From assembly GCA_937983065.1 (NCBI GenBank), contig CALKAL010000055.1, positions 1 through 16,183 of the forward strand: a stretch of DNA of 16,183 nt, read 5' to 3'. The notes beneath the pieces are model-generated. The model worked only from the letters and a program-made list of their open reading frames with translations. It was not told the origin of the DNA and ran no database searches. Source of the DNA: an uncultured Bacillaceae bacterium (GTDB taxonomy: Bacteria > Bacillota > Bacilli > Bacillales > Alkalibacillaceae). Each line of letters begins with the position of its first letter. Position 1 is the stretch's first letter. Shown in pieces: positions 7,367 to 13,840 of the stretch. Both the position numbers and the translations under genes were made by a program.

Positions 7367-7544
7367 TTGGTCGACGGAGAGTTTGAAGTCCCGAAGTTGG
7401 CCACGTAGCTATAATCATGAGTTATCGTGATAAAAAGATCAGTCATTCAAAAAGGGGTAACTATTTGAATCAATTGATCCGCTCACAAGTCGTGAACTTC
7501 GCTTCGCAATATCAAAATTTGTTGACGAACGGTTGACAGATTGA
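7367..7544 (+). pseudogene. remnant of the KOW-domain RNA-binding protein gene usually found between map and infA
   Basis: Bacilli commonly carry a small gene for a KOW/L14e-like RNA-binding protein between map and infA. Here no intact gene exists, but pieces of one can be read in all three + frames in order. From a TTG at 7367, with AAGGTGATG at 7355-7363 before it, the frame gives MVDGEFEVPKL and then stops at 7406. From 7399 the next frame gives GHVAIIMSYRDKKISHSKRG. From 7461 the third frame gives a stretch containing SRELRFAISKFVDERL and a TGA at 7542-7544, matching the conserved C-terminal KLRFA-x-x-KF block of the family. Two -1 shifts separate the pieces, and the KOW core between EVPKLG and GHVAII seems to be missing. 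Family assignment is from memory of homologues. Sequencing error cannot be excluded, but missing residues plus two shifts favour decay. Confidence 0.6.
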
Positions 7545-7563
7545 AAGAAGGGAGATTCTCTCT

Positions 7564-7782
7564 ATGGCGAAAGAAGACGTTATTGAAATGGAAGGTACGG
7601 TGCTAGAAACTTTACCGAATGCGATGTTTAAAGTTAAACTTGAAAACGATCATGAAATTTTAGCCCATGTTTCTGGGAAAATTCGTATGCATTTTATCCG
7701 TATCTTACCTGGAGATAAGGTAACTGTTGAAATGTCACCTTATGACTTAACAAGAGGTCGAATCACTTACCGTTATAAATAA
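7564..7782 (+). CDS. infA: translation initiation factor IF-1
   Basis: IF1 is an S1-like OB-fold protein that binds the A site of the small subunit during initiation, alongside IF2 and IF3. The product is 72 residues, the exact family length. The conserved blocks are EGTVLETLPNAMFKVKLEN (11-29), HVSGKIRMHFIRILPGDKVTVE (37-58) and SPYDLTRGRITYRYK at the end. GAAGGGAGA at 7547-7555 precedes the ATG at 7564. Its own translation signals look intact despite the decayed gene just upstream. Confidence 0.97.
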   Translation: MAKEDVIEMEGTVLETLPNAMFKVKLENDHEILAHVSGKIRMHFIRILPGDKVTVEMSPYDLTRGRITYRYK

Positions 7783-7813
7783 TAAATACTCCGCTCTAAA
7801 GGAGGTAAAGGAA

Positions 7814-7927
7814 ATGAAAGTAAGACCATCTGTAAAACCAATTTGTGAAAAATGTAAAATTATCCGCCGTAAAGGGCGCGTTATGGTAATTTGTGAAAAT
7901 CCAAAGCATAAGCAAAAACAAGGTTAA
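7814..7927 (+). CDS. rpmJ: 50S ribosomal protein L36, zinc-binding type
   Basis: L36 is the smallest large-subunit protein. The 37-residue product starts MKVRPSVKPICEKCKII and ends PKHKQKQG. It has the zinc-ribbon ligands C11, C14, C27 and H32, so it is the zinc-binding form. AAAGGAGGT at 7798-7806 precedes the ATG at 7814. It is the usual neighbour of infA and rpsM. Like the S14 encoded in this window, it depends on zinc, so both would be candidates for replacement by zinc-free paralogues under zinc starvation if the genome carries them; no paralogue is visible here. Confidence 0.97.
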   Translation: MKVRPSVKPICEKCKIIRRKGRVMVICENPKHKQKQG

Positions 7928-7950
7928 TCTTAAAGGAGGTGCAAGTCTCA

Positions 7951-8316
7951 ATGGCTCGTATAGCAGGAGTAGACATACCGCGTGACAAACGTATTGTCAT
8001 CGCATTAACGTACGTATATGGAATTGGTAAACCGAATGCTCAAAAAATCTTACAAGATGCTGGGGTTAATGAAGATACACGGGTACGTGATTTAACCGAA
8101 GAAGAATTAAGTAACATTCGTCGTGAAGTAGACAAATACAATGTTGAAGGAGACCTTCGTCGTGAAGTTTCTTTAAACATTAAACGTCTAATCGAAATCG
8201 GTTCTTACAGAGGTATCCGCCATCGTCGTGGATTACCAGTTAGAGGACAAAAAACGAAAAACAATGCGCGTACTAGAAAAGGCCCAGGTCGTGCAATTGC
8301 AAATAAGAAAAAATAG
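7951..8316 (+). CDS. rpsM: 30S ribosomal protein S13
   Basis: S13 lies in the head of the small subunit, takes part in bridges to the large subunit and contacts the P-site tRNA with its C-terminal tail. The 121-residue product begins MARIAGVDIPRDKRIVIALT. It carries LRREVSLNIKRLIEIGSYRG at about 73-92 and the tail RHRRGLPVRGQ-x-x-KNNARTRKGP from 94 onward. The frame is open to an ATG-like codon at 7939, but AAAGGAGGTGC at 7932-7942 overlaps that position, and the family N-terminus MARIAGVD fixes the start at 7951. Confidence 0.97.
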   Translation: MARIAGVDIPRDKRIVIALTYVYGIGKPNAQKILQDAGVNEDTRVRDLTEEELSNIRREVDKYNVEGDLRREVSLNIKRLIEIGSYRGIRHRRGLPVRGQKTKNNARTRKGPGRAIANKKK

Positions 8317-8336
8317 TAAAGGAGGTTAGTTAACTC

Positions 8337-8729
8337 ATGGCTAAAAACACATCAACACGTAGAAAACGTCGTGTGAAAAAGAATATTGAATCTGGTGTTG
8401 CACACATTCGTTCAACATTTAACAATACGATCGTTACGATTTCAGATGTAAACGGAAATGCTGTTTCTTGGAGTAGCGCAGGGGCGTTAGGATTTAAAGG
8501 TTCCCGTAAATCAACACCTTTTGCAGCTCAAATGGCAGCAGAGGTTGCAGCAAAAACGGCTCAAGAAAGTGGCATGAAAACAGTCGACGTTGCTGTTAAA
8601 GGTCCAGGAGCTGGTCGTGAAGCGGCAATTCGTTCGTTACAAGCAGCAGGATTAGAAATTACATCAATCATCGATGTGACACCTGTCCCTCATAATGGAT
8701 GCCGTCCACCAAAGCGTCGTCGTGTTTAA
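8337..8729 (+). CDS. rpsK: 30S ribosomal protein S11
   Basis: S11 is on the platform of the small subunit near the E site and the Shine-Dalgarno helix. The product is 130 residues with the family blocks GVAHIRSTFNNTIVTI (about 20-35), SWSSAGALGFKGSRKSTPFA (42-61) and the C-terminal DVTPVPHNGCRPPKRRRV. AAAGGAGGTT at 8318-8327 precedes the ATG at 8337. It is followed by an unusually long gap for this cluster, 157 bases, before rpoA. Confidence 0.97.
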   Translation: MAKNTSTRRKRRVKKNIESGVAHIRSTFNNTIVTISDVNGNAVSWSSAGALGFKGSRKSTPFAAQMAAEVAAKTAQESGMKTVDVAVKGPGAGREAAIRSLQAAGLEITSIIDVTPVPHNGCRPPKRRRV

Positions 8730-8744
8730 TCAATAGTATATAAT

Positions 8745-8773
8745 TTGTATCACTGTCTATAATGGGATATGAT
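8745..8773 (+). promoter_or_regulatory. candidate sigma-A promoter upstream of rpoA
   Basis: TTGTAT (8745-8750) and TATGAT (8768-8773) are separated by 17 bases and lie in the 157-base gap between rpsK and rpoA. The -10 element differs from TATAAT by one base, and the -35 keeps TTG and the A at position 5 of TTGACA. Such an internal promoter would let rpoA and rplQ be transcribed separately from the long superoperon. Support is sequence match and location only. A TATAAT also occurs at 8758-8763, but it has no partner at the right distance. Confidence 0.4.
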
Positions 8774-8791
8774 AAGAGAATAAGCTTTTAC

Positions 8792-8866
8792 ATCGTGCGG
8801 AGACGATTATAAGAGTTGTGCTTGATTAGTTTCGGCGGTACATGATGTATCGTCGATGTTTCGACG
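8792..8866 (+). promoter_or_regulatory. rpoA leader with two small hairpins
   Basis: Between the promoter candidate and rpoA the leader can form ATCGT (8792-8796) with ACGAT (8803-8807), and CGTCGA (8851-8856) with TCGACG (8861-8866) around a TGTT loop. The second is a perfect six-pair stem directly before TTTT and the AAGGAGGG ribosome binding site of rpoA (8872-8879). The odd palindrome TACATGATGTA lies at 8839-8849. The T-run is too short and the stem too small for a convincing terminator, so a role in rpoA translation or mRNA stability is possible but unproven. Confidence 0.35.
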
Positions 8867-8886
8867 TTTTGAAGGAGGGTTTGTGG

Positions 8887-9831
8887 ATGATTGAAATTGA
8901 AAAGCCTAAAGTGGAAACAGTAGAAGTTAGTGAAGATGTGACGTTTGGTAAGTTTGTTATAGAACCACTAGAGCGCGGATACGGGACAACGGTCGGAAAT
9001 GCCCTACGTCGTATATTACTATCTTCCCTTCCAGGAGCAGCAGCAACTTCAGTGCAAATCGAAGGTGCTTTACATGAGTTTTCTACTTTAGATAATGTTG
9101 TAGAAGATGTCACAACGATTGTTTTAAATATTAAACAATTAGCACTGAAAATTTACTCTGATGAGCCAAAAACATTAGAAATTGATGCTCAAGGTGAAGG
9201 TGAAATTACAGCTAAAGATATACAACATGATAGTGATGTTGAAATTTTAAATCCTGATTTAAAAATTGCAACGATATCAGGAAACGGTAAGCTGAACATG
9301 AAAATTTTCGCTGAAAGAGGTCGAGGCTATCGTCCAGCTGAATTAAATAAGCATGATGATCAGCCTATTGGCGTTATTCCAATTGATTCAATCTTCACAC
9401 CGGTAAAACGATGCACTTATCAAGTTGAGAATACGCGTGTCGGTCAAGATACGAATTTTGATAAATTAACGTTTGACGTGTGGACAAATGGAAGTCTTCG
9501 TCCAGAAGAAGCCATTTCCCTCGGTGCTAAAATCTTTACAGAGCATTTGAACGTGTTTGTTAATTTAACAGACGAAGCAAAAAATGCGGAGATTATGGTA
9601 GAAAAAGAGGAAGACCAAAAAGAAAAAGTGTTAGAAATGACGATTGAAGAGCTAGATCTTTCTGTTCGTTCTTACAACTGTTTAAAACGTGCAGGAATTA
9701 ATACGGTTCATGAACTAACACAAAAAACTGAAGAAGATATGATGAAAGTTCGTAATCTAGGACGGAAATCATTAGATGAAGTGAAAAATAAACTAGCTGA
9801 ATTAAACTTAAGTTTACGAAAAGACGATTAA
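8887..9831 (+). CDS. rpoA: DNA-directed RNA polymerase alpha subunit
   Basis: Alpha forms the dimer that scaffolds assembly of RNA polymerase, and its C-terminal domain contacts UP elements and regulators. The 314-residue product equals the Bacillus length. The N-terminal domain (about 1-230) shows GKFVIEPLERGYGTTVGNAL and RRILLSSLPGAA. A charged linker with EKEEDQKEK follows, then the C-terminal domain (about 245-314) with EELDLSVRSYNCLKRAGIN and RNLGRKSLDEVKNKL. The frame is open upstream to 8842, but AAGGAGGG at 8872-8879 and the family start MIEIEKPK place the start at the ATG at 8887. rplQ follows after 48 bases. Confidence 0.97.
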   Translation: MIEIEKPKVETVEVSEDVTFGKFVIEPLERGYGTTVGNALRRILLSSLPGAAATSVQIEGALHEFSTLDNVVEDVTTIVLNIKQLALKIYSDEPKTLEIDAQGEGEITAKDIQHDSDVEILNPDLKIATISGNGKLNMKIFAERGRGYRPAELNKHDDQPIGVIPIDSIFTPVKRCTYQVENTRVGQDTNFDKLTFDVWTNGSLRPEEAISLGAKIFTEHLNVFVNLTDEAKNAEIMVEKEEDQKEKVLEMTIEELDLSVRSYNCLKRAGINTVHELTQKTEEDMMKVRNLGRKSLDEVKNKLAELNLSLRKDD

Positions 9832-9879
9832 TCATCAATTCGGCTTATACATCATTCCTAAGTGAAGGAGGTTTAGAGA

Positions 9880-10245
9880 ATGGCTAAAACAAAGTTAGGT
9901 CGTACGACTGATCAGCGCATTGCATTGTTACGAAATTTAGCGACGGACTTAATTGTCCATGAGCGAATCGAAACGACCGAGGCAAAGGCAAAAGCCCTTC
10001 GTCCAGTCGTTGAAAAAATGATTACTCTCGGTAAGCGTGGAGATCTTCATGCTCGCCGTCAAGCAGCTGCATATATTAGAAAAGTAGATGCGGATGAAGA
10101 AGGAACAGAAGACGCACTACAAAAATTATTCTCTGATCTTGCTCCTCGTTTTGAAGATCGTCAAGGTGGATACACACGTATTTTAAAACTTGGCGAGCGT
10201 CGTGGAGACGGAGCGAAAAAGGTAATCATTGAATTTGTCGACTAA
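9880..10245 (+). CDS. rplQ: 50S ribosomal protein L17
   Basis: L17 is a large-subunit protein at the tunnel exit region. The 121-residue product starts MAKTKLGRTTDQRIALLRNL and contains the strongly conserved VVEKMITLGKRGDLHARRQA at about 48-67 and GGYTRILKLGERRGDGA at 97-113. AAGGAGGT at 9865-9872 precedes the ATG. It is the last gene of the ribosomal cluster, and a hairpin with a T-run follows at 10264-10309. Confidence 0.97.
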   Translation: MAKTKLGRTTDQRIALLRNLATDLIVHERIETTEAKAKALRPVVEKMITLGKRGDLHARRQAAAYIRKVDADEEGTEDALQKLFSDLAPRFEDRQGGYTRILKLGERRGDGAKKVIIEFVD

Positions 10246-10263
10246 TTGAATGATCAACTTATT

Positions 10264-10309
10264 AAGGGGTGTTCAGCTTCCAAACTGTTGGAAACTGTGC
10301 CCTTTTTTT
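10264..10309 (+). terminator. intrinsic terminator after rplQ
   Basis: AAGGG at 10264-10268 pairs with CCCTT (10300-10304), CAG with CTG, and TTCCAA with TTGGAA around an ACTG loop, with a few unpaired bases in the arms. Seven T residues follow at 10303-10309. It lies just after the last ribosomal gene and before a new promoter candidate, so it marks the end of the superoperon transcript. Confidence 0.8.
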
Positions 10310-10347
10310 GTGCAACAAATCGAAGTGAAAAACGTGACGATATTTTG

Positions 10348-10356
10348 TGCTAAAAT
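10348..10356 (+). promoter_or_regulatory. candidate extended -10 promoter for ecfA1-ecfA2-ecfT-truA
   Basis: TGC followed by TAAAAT (10351-10356) forms an extended -10 element with one mismatch to TATAAT. No good -35 is seen at the right distance, which is tolerable for extended -10 promoters. It lies after the rplQ terminator and 50 bases before ecfA1, so it would start the ECF-truA transcript near 10363. Confidence 0.5.
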
Positions 10357-10368
10357 ATAGTTTGAGTC

Positions 10369-10384
10369 TATTTCCTAGGAAATA
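10369..10384. promoter_or_regulatory. 16-bp perfect palindrome, possible operator
   Basis: TATTTCCTAGGAAATA is a perfect palindrome. It would begin about six bases downstream of the predicted transcription start for ecfA1 and ends 22 bases before its ATG, a typical place for a repressor site. I do not recognise it as the site of a known regulator. It has no loop, so it is less suited to an RNA hairpin than to binding a dimeric protein. Function is inferred. Confidence 0.4.
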
Positions 10385-10405
10385 ATTTATAGGTGGCTAT
10401 AAATA

Positions 10406-11233
10406 ATGATAAAATTAAACAATGTTTCTTTTAAATATAGTGAAGAGGCGACTCCTGTCGTTAAACAATTATCTTTAACGATTCATGAGGGGGAGTGGGT
10501 TTCTTTAGTCGGTCATAATGGCTCAGGGAAATCAACCGTTGCTAAATTGATGAATGGGTTACTTTTACCTGCAGAAGGCACGATTTTAATAGATAATATG
10601 GAGCTCAATGAGTCGACGATTTGGGAAGCGCGCAAAAAAATTGGGATGGTGTTTCAAAATCCAGAAAACCAATTTGTTGGGACGACGGTGATGGATGATG
10701 TCGTTTTCGGGTTGGAAAACCTCGGCATTAAAAAAGACGAGATGGAAAAGAGAATGATAGATAGTTTAAAGCTTGTCGGAATGTTAGATTACAAGCTCCA
10801 CGAACCTCACCGTCTTTCAGGAGGCCAGAAGCAACGCGTAGCAATTGCTGGCGTTTTAGCGATCATGCCAGATGTTATCATTTTTGATGAAGCATCGACC
10901 ATGTTAGACCCTAACGGAAAAAAAGAGCTTATTCAAACGATTAAACAGCTCCGTAAAGAAAGAGATTTAACGATGATTACAATTACTCATGATTTGAATG
11001 AAGTTGCTCATACAGACCGAGTCGTTGCTCTTAACGAAGGGGAGAAATGGTTCGATGGTAGCCCGAGGGAGTTATTCAAAAAATACGATGAATTAAGTGA
11101 GATCGGATTACTTCCTCCATTTACGACAGAATTAGCTCGTGTACTGAAAGCGAATCAAATTCATTTAACCGAAGAGCCGTTAAATTATAAGGAATTGGTG
11201 GATCAGCTATGGACATTGTATTTAAAAACGTAA
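10406..11233 (+). CDS. ecfA1: ECF transporter energising ATPase EcfA1
   Basis: This is one of two ATPases that power a group II energy-coupling factor transporter, which imports vitamins or metal ions with exchangeable substrate-binding S proteins. The product is 275 residues. It shows Walker A GHNGSGKST at 36-44, the Q-loop MVFQNPENQFVGTT at 81-94, the signature LSGGQKQR at 137-144, Walker B VIIFDEAS at 157-164 and the switch histidine H195. The wording NPENQFVGTTV is typical of EcfA1. AGGTGG at 10391-10396 is the ribosome binding site. The gene overlaps ecfA2 by 25 bases, so their products are probably made in matched amounts. No S-component gene is in the window, as usual for this shared module. 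Confidence 0.95.
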   Translation: MIKLNNVSFKYSEEATPVVKQLSLTIHEGEWVSLVGHNGSGKSTVAKLMNGLLLPAEGTILIDNMELNESTIWEARKKIGMVFQNPENQFVGTTVMDDVVFGLENLGIKKDEMEKRMIDSLKLVGMLDYKLHEPHRLSGGQKQRVAIAGVLAIMPDVIIFDEASTMLDPNGKKELIQTIKQLRKERDLTMITITHDLNEVAHTDRVVALNEGEKWFDGSPRELFKKYDELSEIGLLPPFTTELARVLKANQIHLTEEPLNYKELVDQLWTLYLKT

Positions 11234-12072
11234 ACTACATCTATCAACAAAAAACCCCCTTTGCCCATCATGCGTTAAAAGATATTTCTTTTAACATAAA
11301 GAAAGGGTCATTTACAGCGATTATCGGCCACACAGGTTCAGGGAAATCGACATTAATTCAACAATTAAACGGAATTATTCGCCCGACATCAGGGGAAATT
11401 CAAATTGGGCCTTATCTATTGACGAATGAAAAAAATAAAGAGATTAAACAATTAAGGCAACATATCGGAATCGTTTTCCAATACCCTGAGCATCAGCTTT
11501 TTGAAGAGACCGTTAAGAAGGATATTTTGTTTGGCCCGAAAAATTTCGGATTAAAACGAACGGATGATGATTTAGTTGAAGTGCTCCAGCATGTCGGCTT
11601 AGAACCACATTTTTTAGAGAGGTCTCCGTTTGAATTAAGTGGTGGTCAAATGAGGCGGGTTGCTATAGCGAGCATTCTTATTTCGCGCCCAAGTGTCCTC
11701 GTGTTAGACGAACCGACAGCAGGACTTGATCCTCATGGAAAACATCATATGATGGAGCTATTTCACCATTTACATAAAGAAAATGACCAGACGACGATAT
11801 TAGTTACCCACGATATGGAGGATGCGCTCCGATATGCGGATCAAGTCGTCGTATTAAATAAAGGATCTGTTGAAATGATAGATCATCCACACGTCATTTT
11901 TAAACAACAAGAAAAATTAAAGGAGCTCGGATTAGATGTTCCTGAAATCGTAGAAAGTTTAATTTATATGCAGGACCGACTCGGCTTTTCTTTTCAAGGA
12001 ACAGACTATACAGCGCAATCGATTGGAAAAGCACTTTCAAATTGGTTAAAGGAAGGTGCGAAGATTGAGTGA
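11209..12072 (+). CDS. ecfA2: ECF transporter energising ATPase EcfA2
   Basis: EcfA2 is the partner ATPase that forms a heterodimer with EcfA1 and couples to EcfT. The 287-residue product has Walker A GHTGSGKST at 40-48, the Q-loop IVFQYPEHQLFEETV at 88-102, the signature LSGGQMRR at 143-150, Walker B VLVLDEPT at 163-170 and the switch histidine H201. YPEHQLFEE is characteristic of the A2 type. The ATG is inside the end of ecfA1, giving a 25-base overlap, and its ribosome binding region GGAATTGGTGG also lies inside ecfA1. The C-terminal extension after about residue 235 is common in EcfA2 proteins. Confidence 0.95.
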   Translation: MDIVFKNVNYIYQQKTPFAHHALKDISFNIKKGSFTAIIGHTGSGKSTLIQQLNGIIRPTSGEIQIGPYLLTNEKNKEIKQLRQHIGIVFQYPEHQLFEETVKKDILFGPKNFGLKRTDDDLVEVLQHVGLEPHFLERSPFELSGGQMRRVAIASILISRPSVLVLDEPTAGLDPHGKHHMMELFHHLHKENDQTTILVTHDMEDALRYADQVVVLNKGSVEMIDHPHVIFKQQEKLKELGLDVPEIVESLIYMQDRLGFSFQGTDYTAQSIGKALSNWLKEGAKIE

Positions 12073-12862
12073 ATCATTTATTGTTGGAAGATATGTCCCG
12101 GGTGATTCGTTCGTTCATCGACTCGATCCGCGGTTAAAAATATTTATCGTTTTTATTTACGTTATTATAGTTTTTACGGCAGAAACATTTCAAAGCTACC
12201 TCGTTTTATTCATTTTCGCATTATTAAGTGCGTTTATTACGCGGATTAAATGGTCGTTTATTATTAAAGGGTTAAAGCCAATTTGGTTCATCATTATTAT
12301 CACGTTTTTATTACACATTTTACTTACACGGGACGGCGAGGTTTTATTTTCCGTATTCGGTTTTGCGATTTATAAGGAAGCTGTCTTACAAGCGATTGAA
12401 ATAACGGCACGACTTTTTCTACTCATTTTTGTAACGACGATTATGACGTTGACGACGACACCGATTGAACTGACCGATGCGATTGAATTTATATTAAAAC
12501 CGCTAAATAAAGTAAAATTTCCTGTTCACGAATTAGCATTAATGATGTCGATTTCACTCCGATTTATTCCGACATTAATGCAGGAGACTGAAAAAATTTC
12601 AAAAGCACAAGCATCTAGGGGTCTTGATGTAACGACAGGTCCGATTAAAGAACGGGTAAAAGCAATTATTCCATTGTTAATCCCGCTTTTTGTCAGTGCG
12701 TTTAAACGGGCTGAGGAGTTAGCCGTTGCGATGGAAGCGAGGGGCTACCAAGGTGGAGTAGGTCGAACGAAATTCCGCGAATTCACGTTGAAAAACATAG
12801 ATTATTTAACGATGGTCATTTTCGCATTTGTCATCATTTTATTCTTTTTATTAAGAACGTAA
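12065..12862 (+). CDS. ecfT: ECF transporter transmembrane subunit EcfT
   Basis: EcfT is the membrane coupling subunit that links the EcfA1-EcfA2 dimer to substrate-binding S proteins. The 265-residue product has several hydrophobic segments (for example residues 25-38, 46-57, 72-86, 115-130, 200-214 and 248-263). The long coupling helices carry SRG at 184-186, replacing the first ARG motif, and ARG at 225-227, followed by YQGG. I chose TTG at 12065 because GGAAGGTG at 12051-12058 is well placed for it and the protein then begins MSESFIVGRYVPG, in register with Bacillus EcfT. A GTG at 12056 is also in frame but lies inside that ribosome binding site. It overlaps ecfA2 by eight bases. Confidence 0.93.
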   Translation: MSESFIVGRYVPGDSFVHRLDPRLKIFIVFIYVIIVFTAETFQSYLVLFIFALLSAFITRIKWSFIIKGLKPIWFIIIITFLLHILLTRDGEVLFSVFGFAIYKEAVLQAIEITARLFLLIFVTTIMTLTTTPIELTDAIEFILKPLNKVKFPVHELALMMSISLRFIPTLMQETEKISKAQASRGLDVTTGPIKERVKAIIPLLIPLFVSAFKRAEELAVAMEARGYQGGVGRTKFREFTLKNIDYLTMVIFAFVIILFFLLRT

Positions 12863-12875
12863 TGGAGGTAGGCTA

Positions 12876-13613
12876 ATGGAGCGGCTAAAACTAACGATTT
12901 CATACGACGGCACATTTTTTTCCGGTTACCAAGTGCAACAAAATCAACGGACCGTGCAGTCGGAAATTGAAGCAGCGTTACAAAAAATGCATAAGACACC
13001 TGTTAAAATATACAGCTCTGGTAGAACGGATAGTCAAGTTCATGCATTAGGTCAAGTTATCCATTTCGATACACCATTACAGCTAGGGGAGCAGCATTGG
13101 TTAAACGCTTTAACGACGCTACTTCCAGACGATATTCAAATTGTCACTGTTGAAAAAGTTGATTCGAGCTTTCATGCGCGAATTGATGCGGTGAAGAAAA
13201 CGTATCGCTACATCGTCTTAAACGATCAAAAGAAGGATATTTTTAATCGTCATTATGAGTGGCATGTGCCCCGAGATTTAAATGTTGAAAAAATGCAACG
13301 AGCAGCGGAATTAATAGTCGGCACCCATGATTTCTCTGCTTTTTGTGCATCGAAAACGAACGTCATCGGAAACAAAACCCGGACGATTTATCGACTCGAT
13401 GTATGGAAGGAGCAGCACCGGGTATATTTTGAAATAACAGGTGATGGATTTTTAACACATATGGTACGGATTATTGTCGGAACTCTTGTGGAAATCGGGC
13501 TTGGAAAAAAGACGGAAAGTTGTATTCCTGATGCGTTCCTGACGTTAAAACGGCAACATCTCGGGATGACGGCTCCAGGCCACGGATTGTATTTAAAAGA
13601 AGTCTCGTATTAA
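12876..13613 (+). CDS. truA: tRNA pseudouridine synthase A
   Basis: TruA makes pseudouridine at positions 38-40 in the tRNA anticodon arm. The 245-residue product has SYDGTFFSGYQVQ at 9-21, the catalytic loop SSGRTDSQVHALGQV with aspartate D52, FHARIDAVKKTYRY in the middle, GTHDFSAFCASKT, and the C-terminal GDGFLTHMVRIIVGTL. The loop reads TDSQVHA where most family members have TDAGVHA or TDSGVHA, so residue 54 is Q instead of G. The catalytic aspartate is intact. GGAGGT at 12864-12869 precedes the ATG, 13 bases after ecfT. In B. subtilis rplM and rpsI follow truA, but here the purine operon does. Confidence 0.94.
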   Translation: MERLKLTISYDGTFFSGYQVQQNQRTVQSEIEAALQKMHKTPVKIYSSGRTDSQVHALGQVIHFDTPLQLGEQHWLNALTTLLPDDIQIVTVEKVDSSFHARIDAVKKTYRYIVLNDQKKDIFNRHYEWHVPRDLNVEKMQRAAELIVGTHDFSAFCASKTNVIGNKTRTIYRLDVWKEQHRVYFEITGDGFLTHMVRIIVGTLVEIGLGKKTESCIPDAFLTLKRQHLGMTAPGHGLYLKEVSY

Positions 13614-13638
13614 CAAAAACCGAACATTATAATAAAAA

Positions 13639-13670
13639 AGTAAATTAATATTACGTGAATTACTGTTTTT
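13639..13670 (+). terminator. weak candidate terminator after truA
   Basis: AGTAAATT (13639-13646) can pair with AATTACT (13658-13664) with one bulged A, followed by GTTTTT at 13665-13670. The stem is made mostly of A-T pairs and would be weak, so read-through from truA into the pur leader is likely. No better terminator is visible between truA and the pur promoter. Confidence 0.3.
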
Positions 13671-13671
13671 A

Positions 13672-13699
13672 TTGCAAATAAATAAGAAGATGGTATAAT
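13672..13699 (+). promoter_or_regulatory. pur operon promoter
   Basis: TTGCAA (13672-13677), a 16-base spacer and TATAAT (13694-13699) preceded by TGG form a sigma-A promoter with an extended -10. It lies about 25 bases before the riboswitch aptamer, so the aptamer would sit near the 5' end of the transcript, as in the B. subtilis purE leader. I could not identify a clear PurBox pair for the PurR repressor by eye. Confidence 0.75.
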
Positions 13700-13724
13700 A
13701 AAACCATAAAATACGAATACTAAT

Positions 13725-13799
13725 GACCCTCATATAATCTTAGGGATATGGCCTAAAAGTTTCTACCCAGTTGCCGTAAACGACTGGACTATGAGGGAA
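13725..13799 (+). promoter_or_regulatory. purine riboswitch aptamer (guanine/hypoxanthine type)
   Basis: The sequence matches the purine riboswitch consensus. P1 is CCCTCAT (13727-13733) with ATGAGGG (13791-13797). P2 is CTTAGG (13739-13744) with CCTAAAAG beginning at 13752. P3 is CCAGT (13767-13771) with ACTGG (13783-13787). The core strings ATATAATCTTAGGGATATGG and AGTTTCTACC are nearly those of the B. subtilis purE and xpt leaders. The specificity base before the U of the final GACTATG is C (13789), the position that pairs with ligand. C selects guanine or hypoxanthine, whereas adenine riboswitches have U. With the terminator downstream, ligand binding should switch the operon off. Confidence 0.95.
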
Positions 13800-13840
13800 G
13801 TAAGCTGAACTGATGCTTATTCTTTTAGTCCGTCATTTGT

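Noticed and set aside
7447..7460. A-run CAAAAAGG as a programmed frameshift site in the KOW remnant
   Set aside because: A -1 slip there runs at once into the TAA at 7458-7460, so it cannot join the two coding pieces.
7522..7538. TTGACG and TTGACA strings before infA as promoter -35 elements
   Set aside because: Neither has a -10-like hexamer 16-18 bases downstream, and both fall in the C-terminal coding remnant of the decayed KOW gene.
8842..8886. N-terminal extension of rpoA
   Set aside because: It would place the AAGGAGGG ribosome binding site inside the gene, and alpha subunits of Bacillus start MIEIEKPK at 8887.
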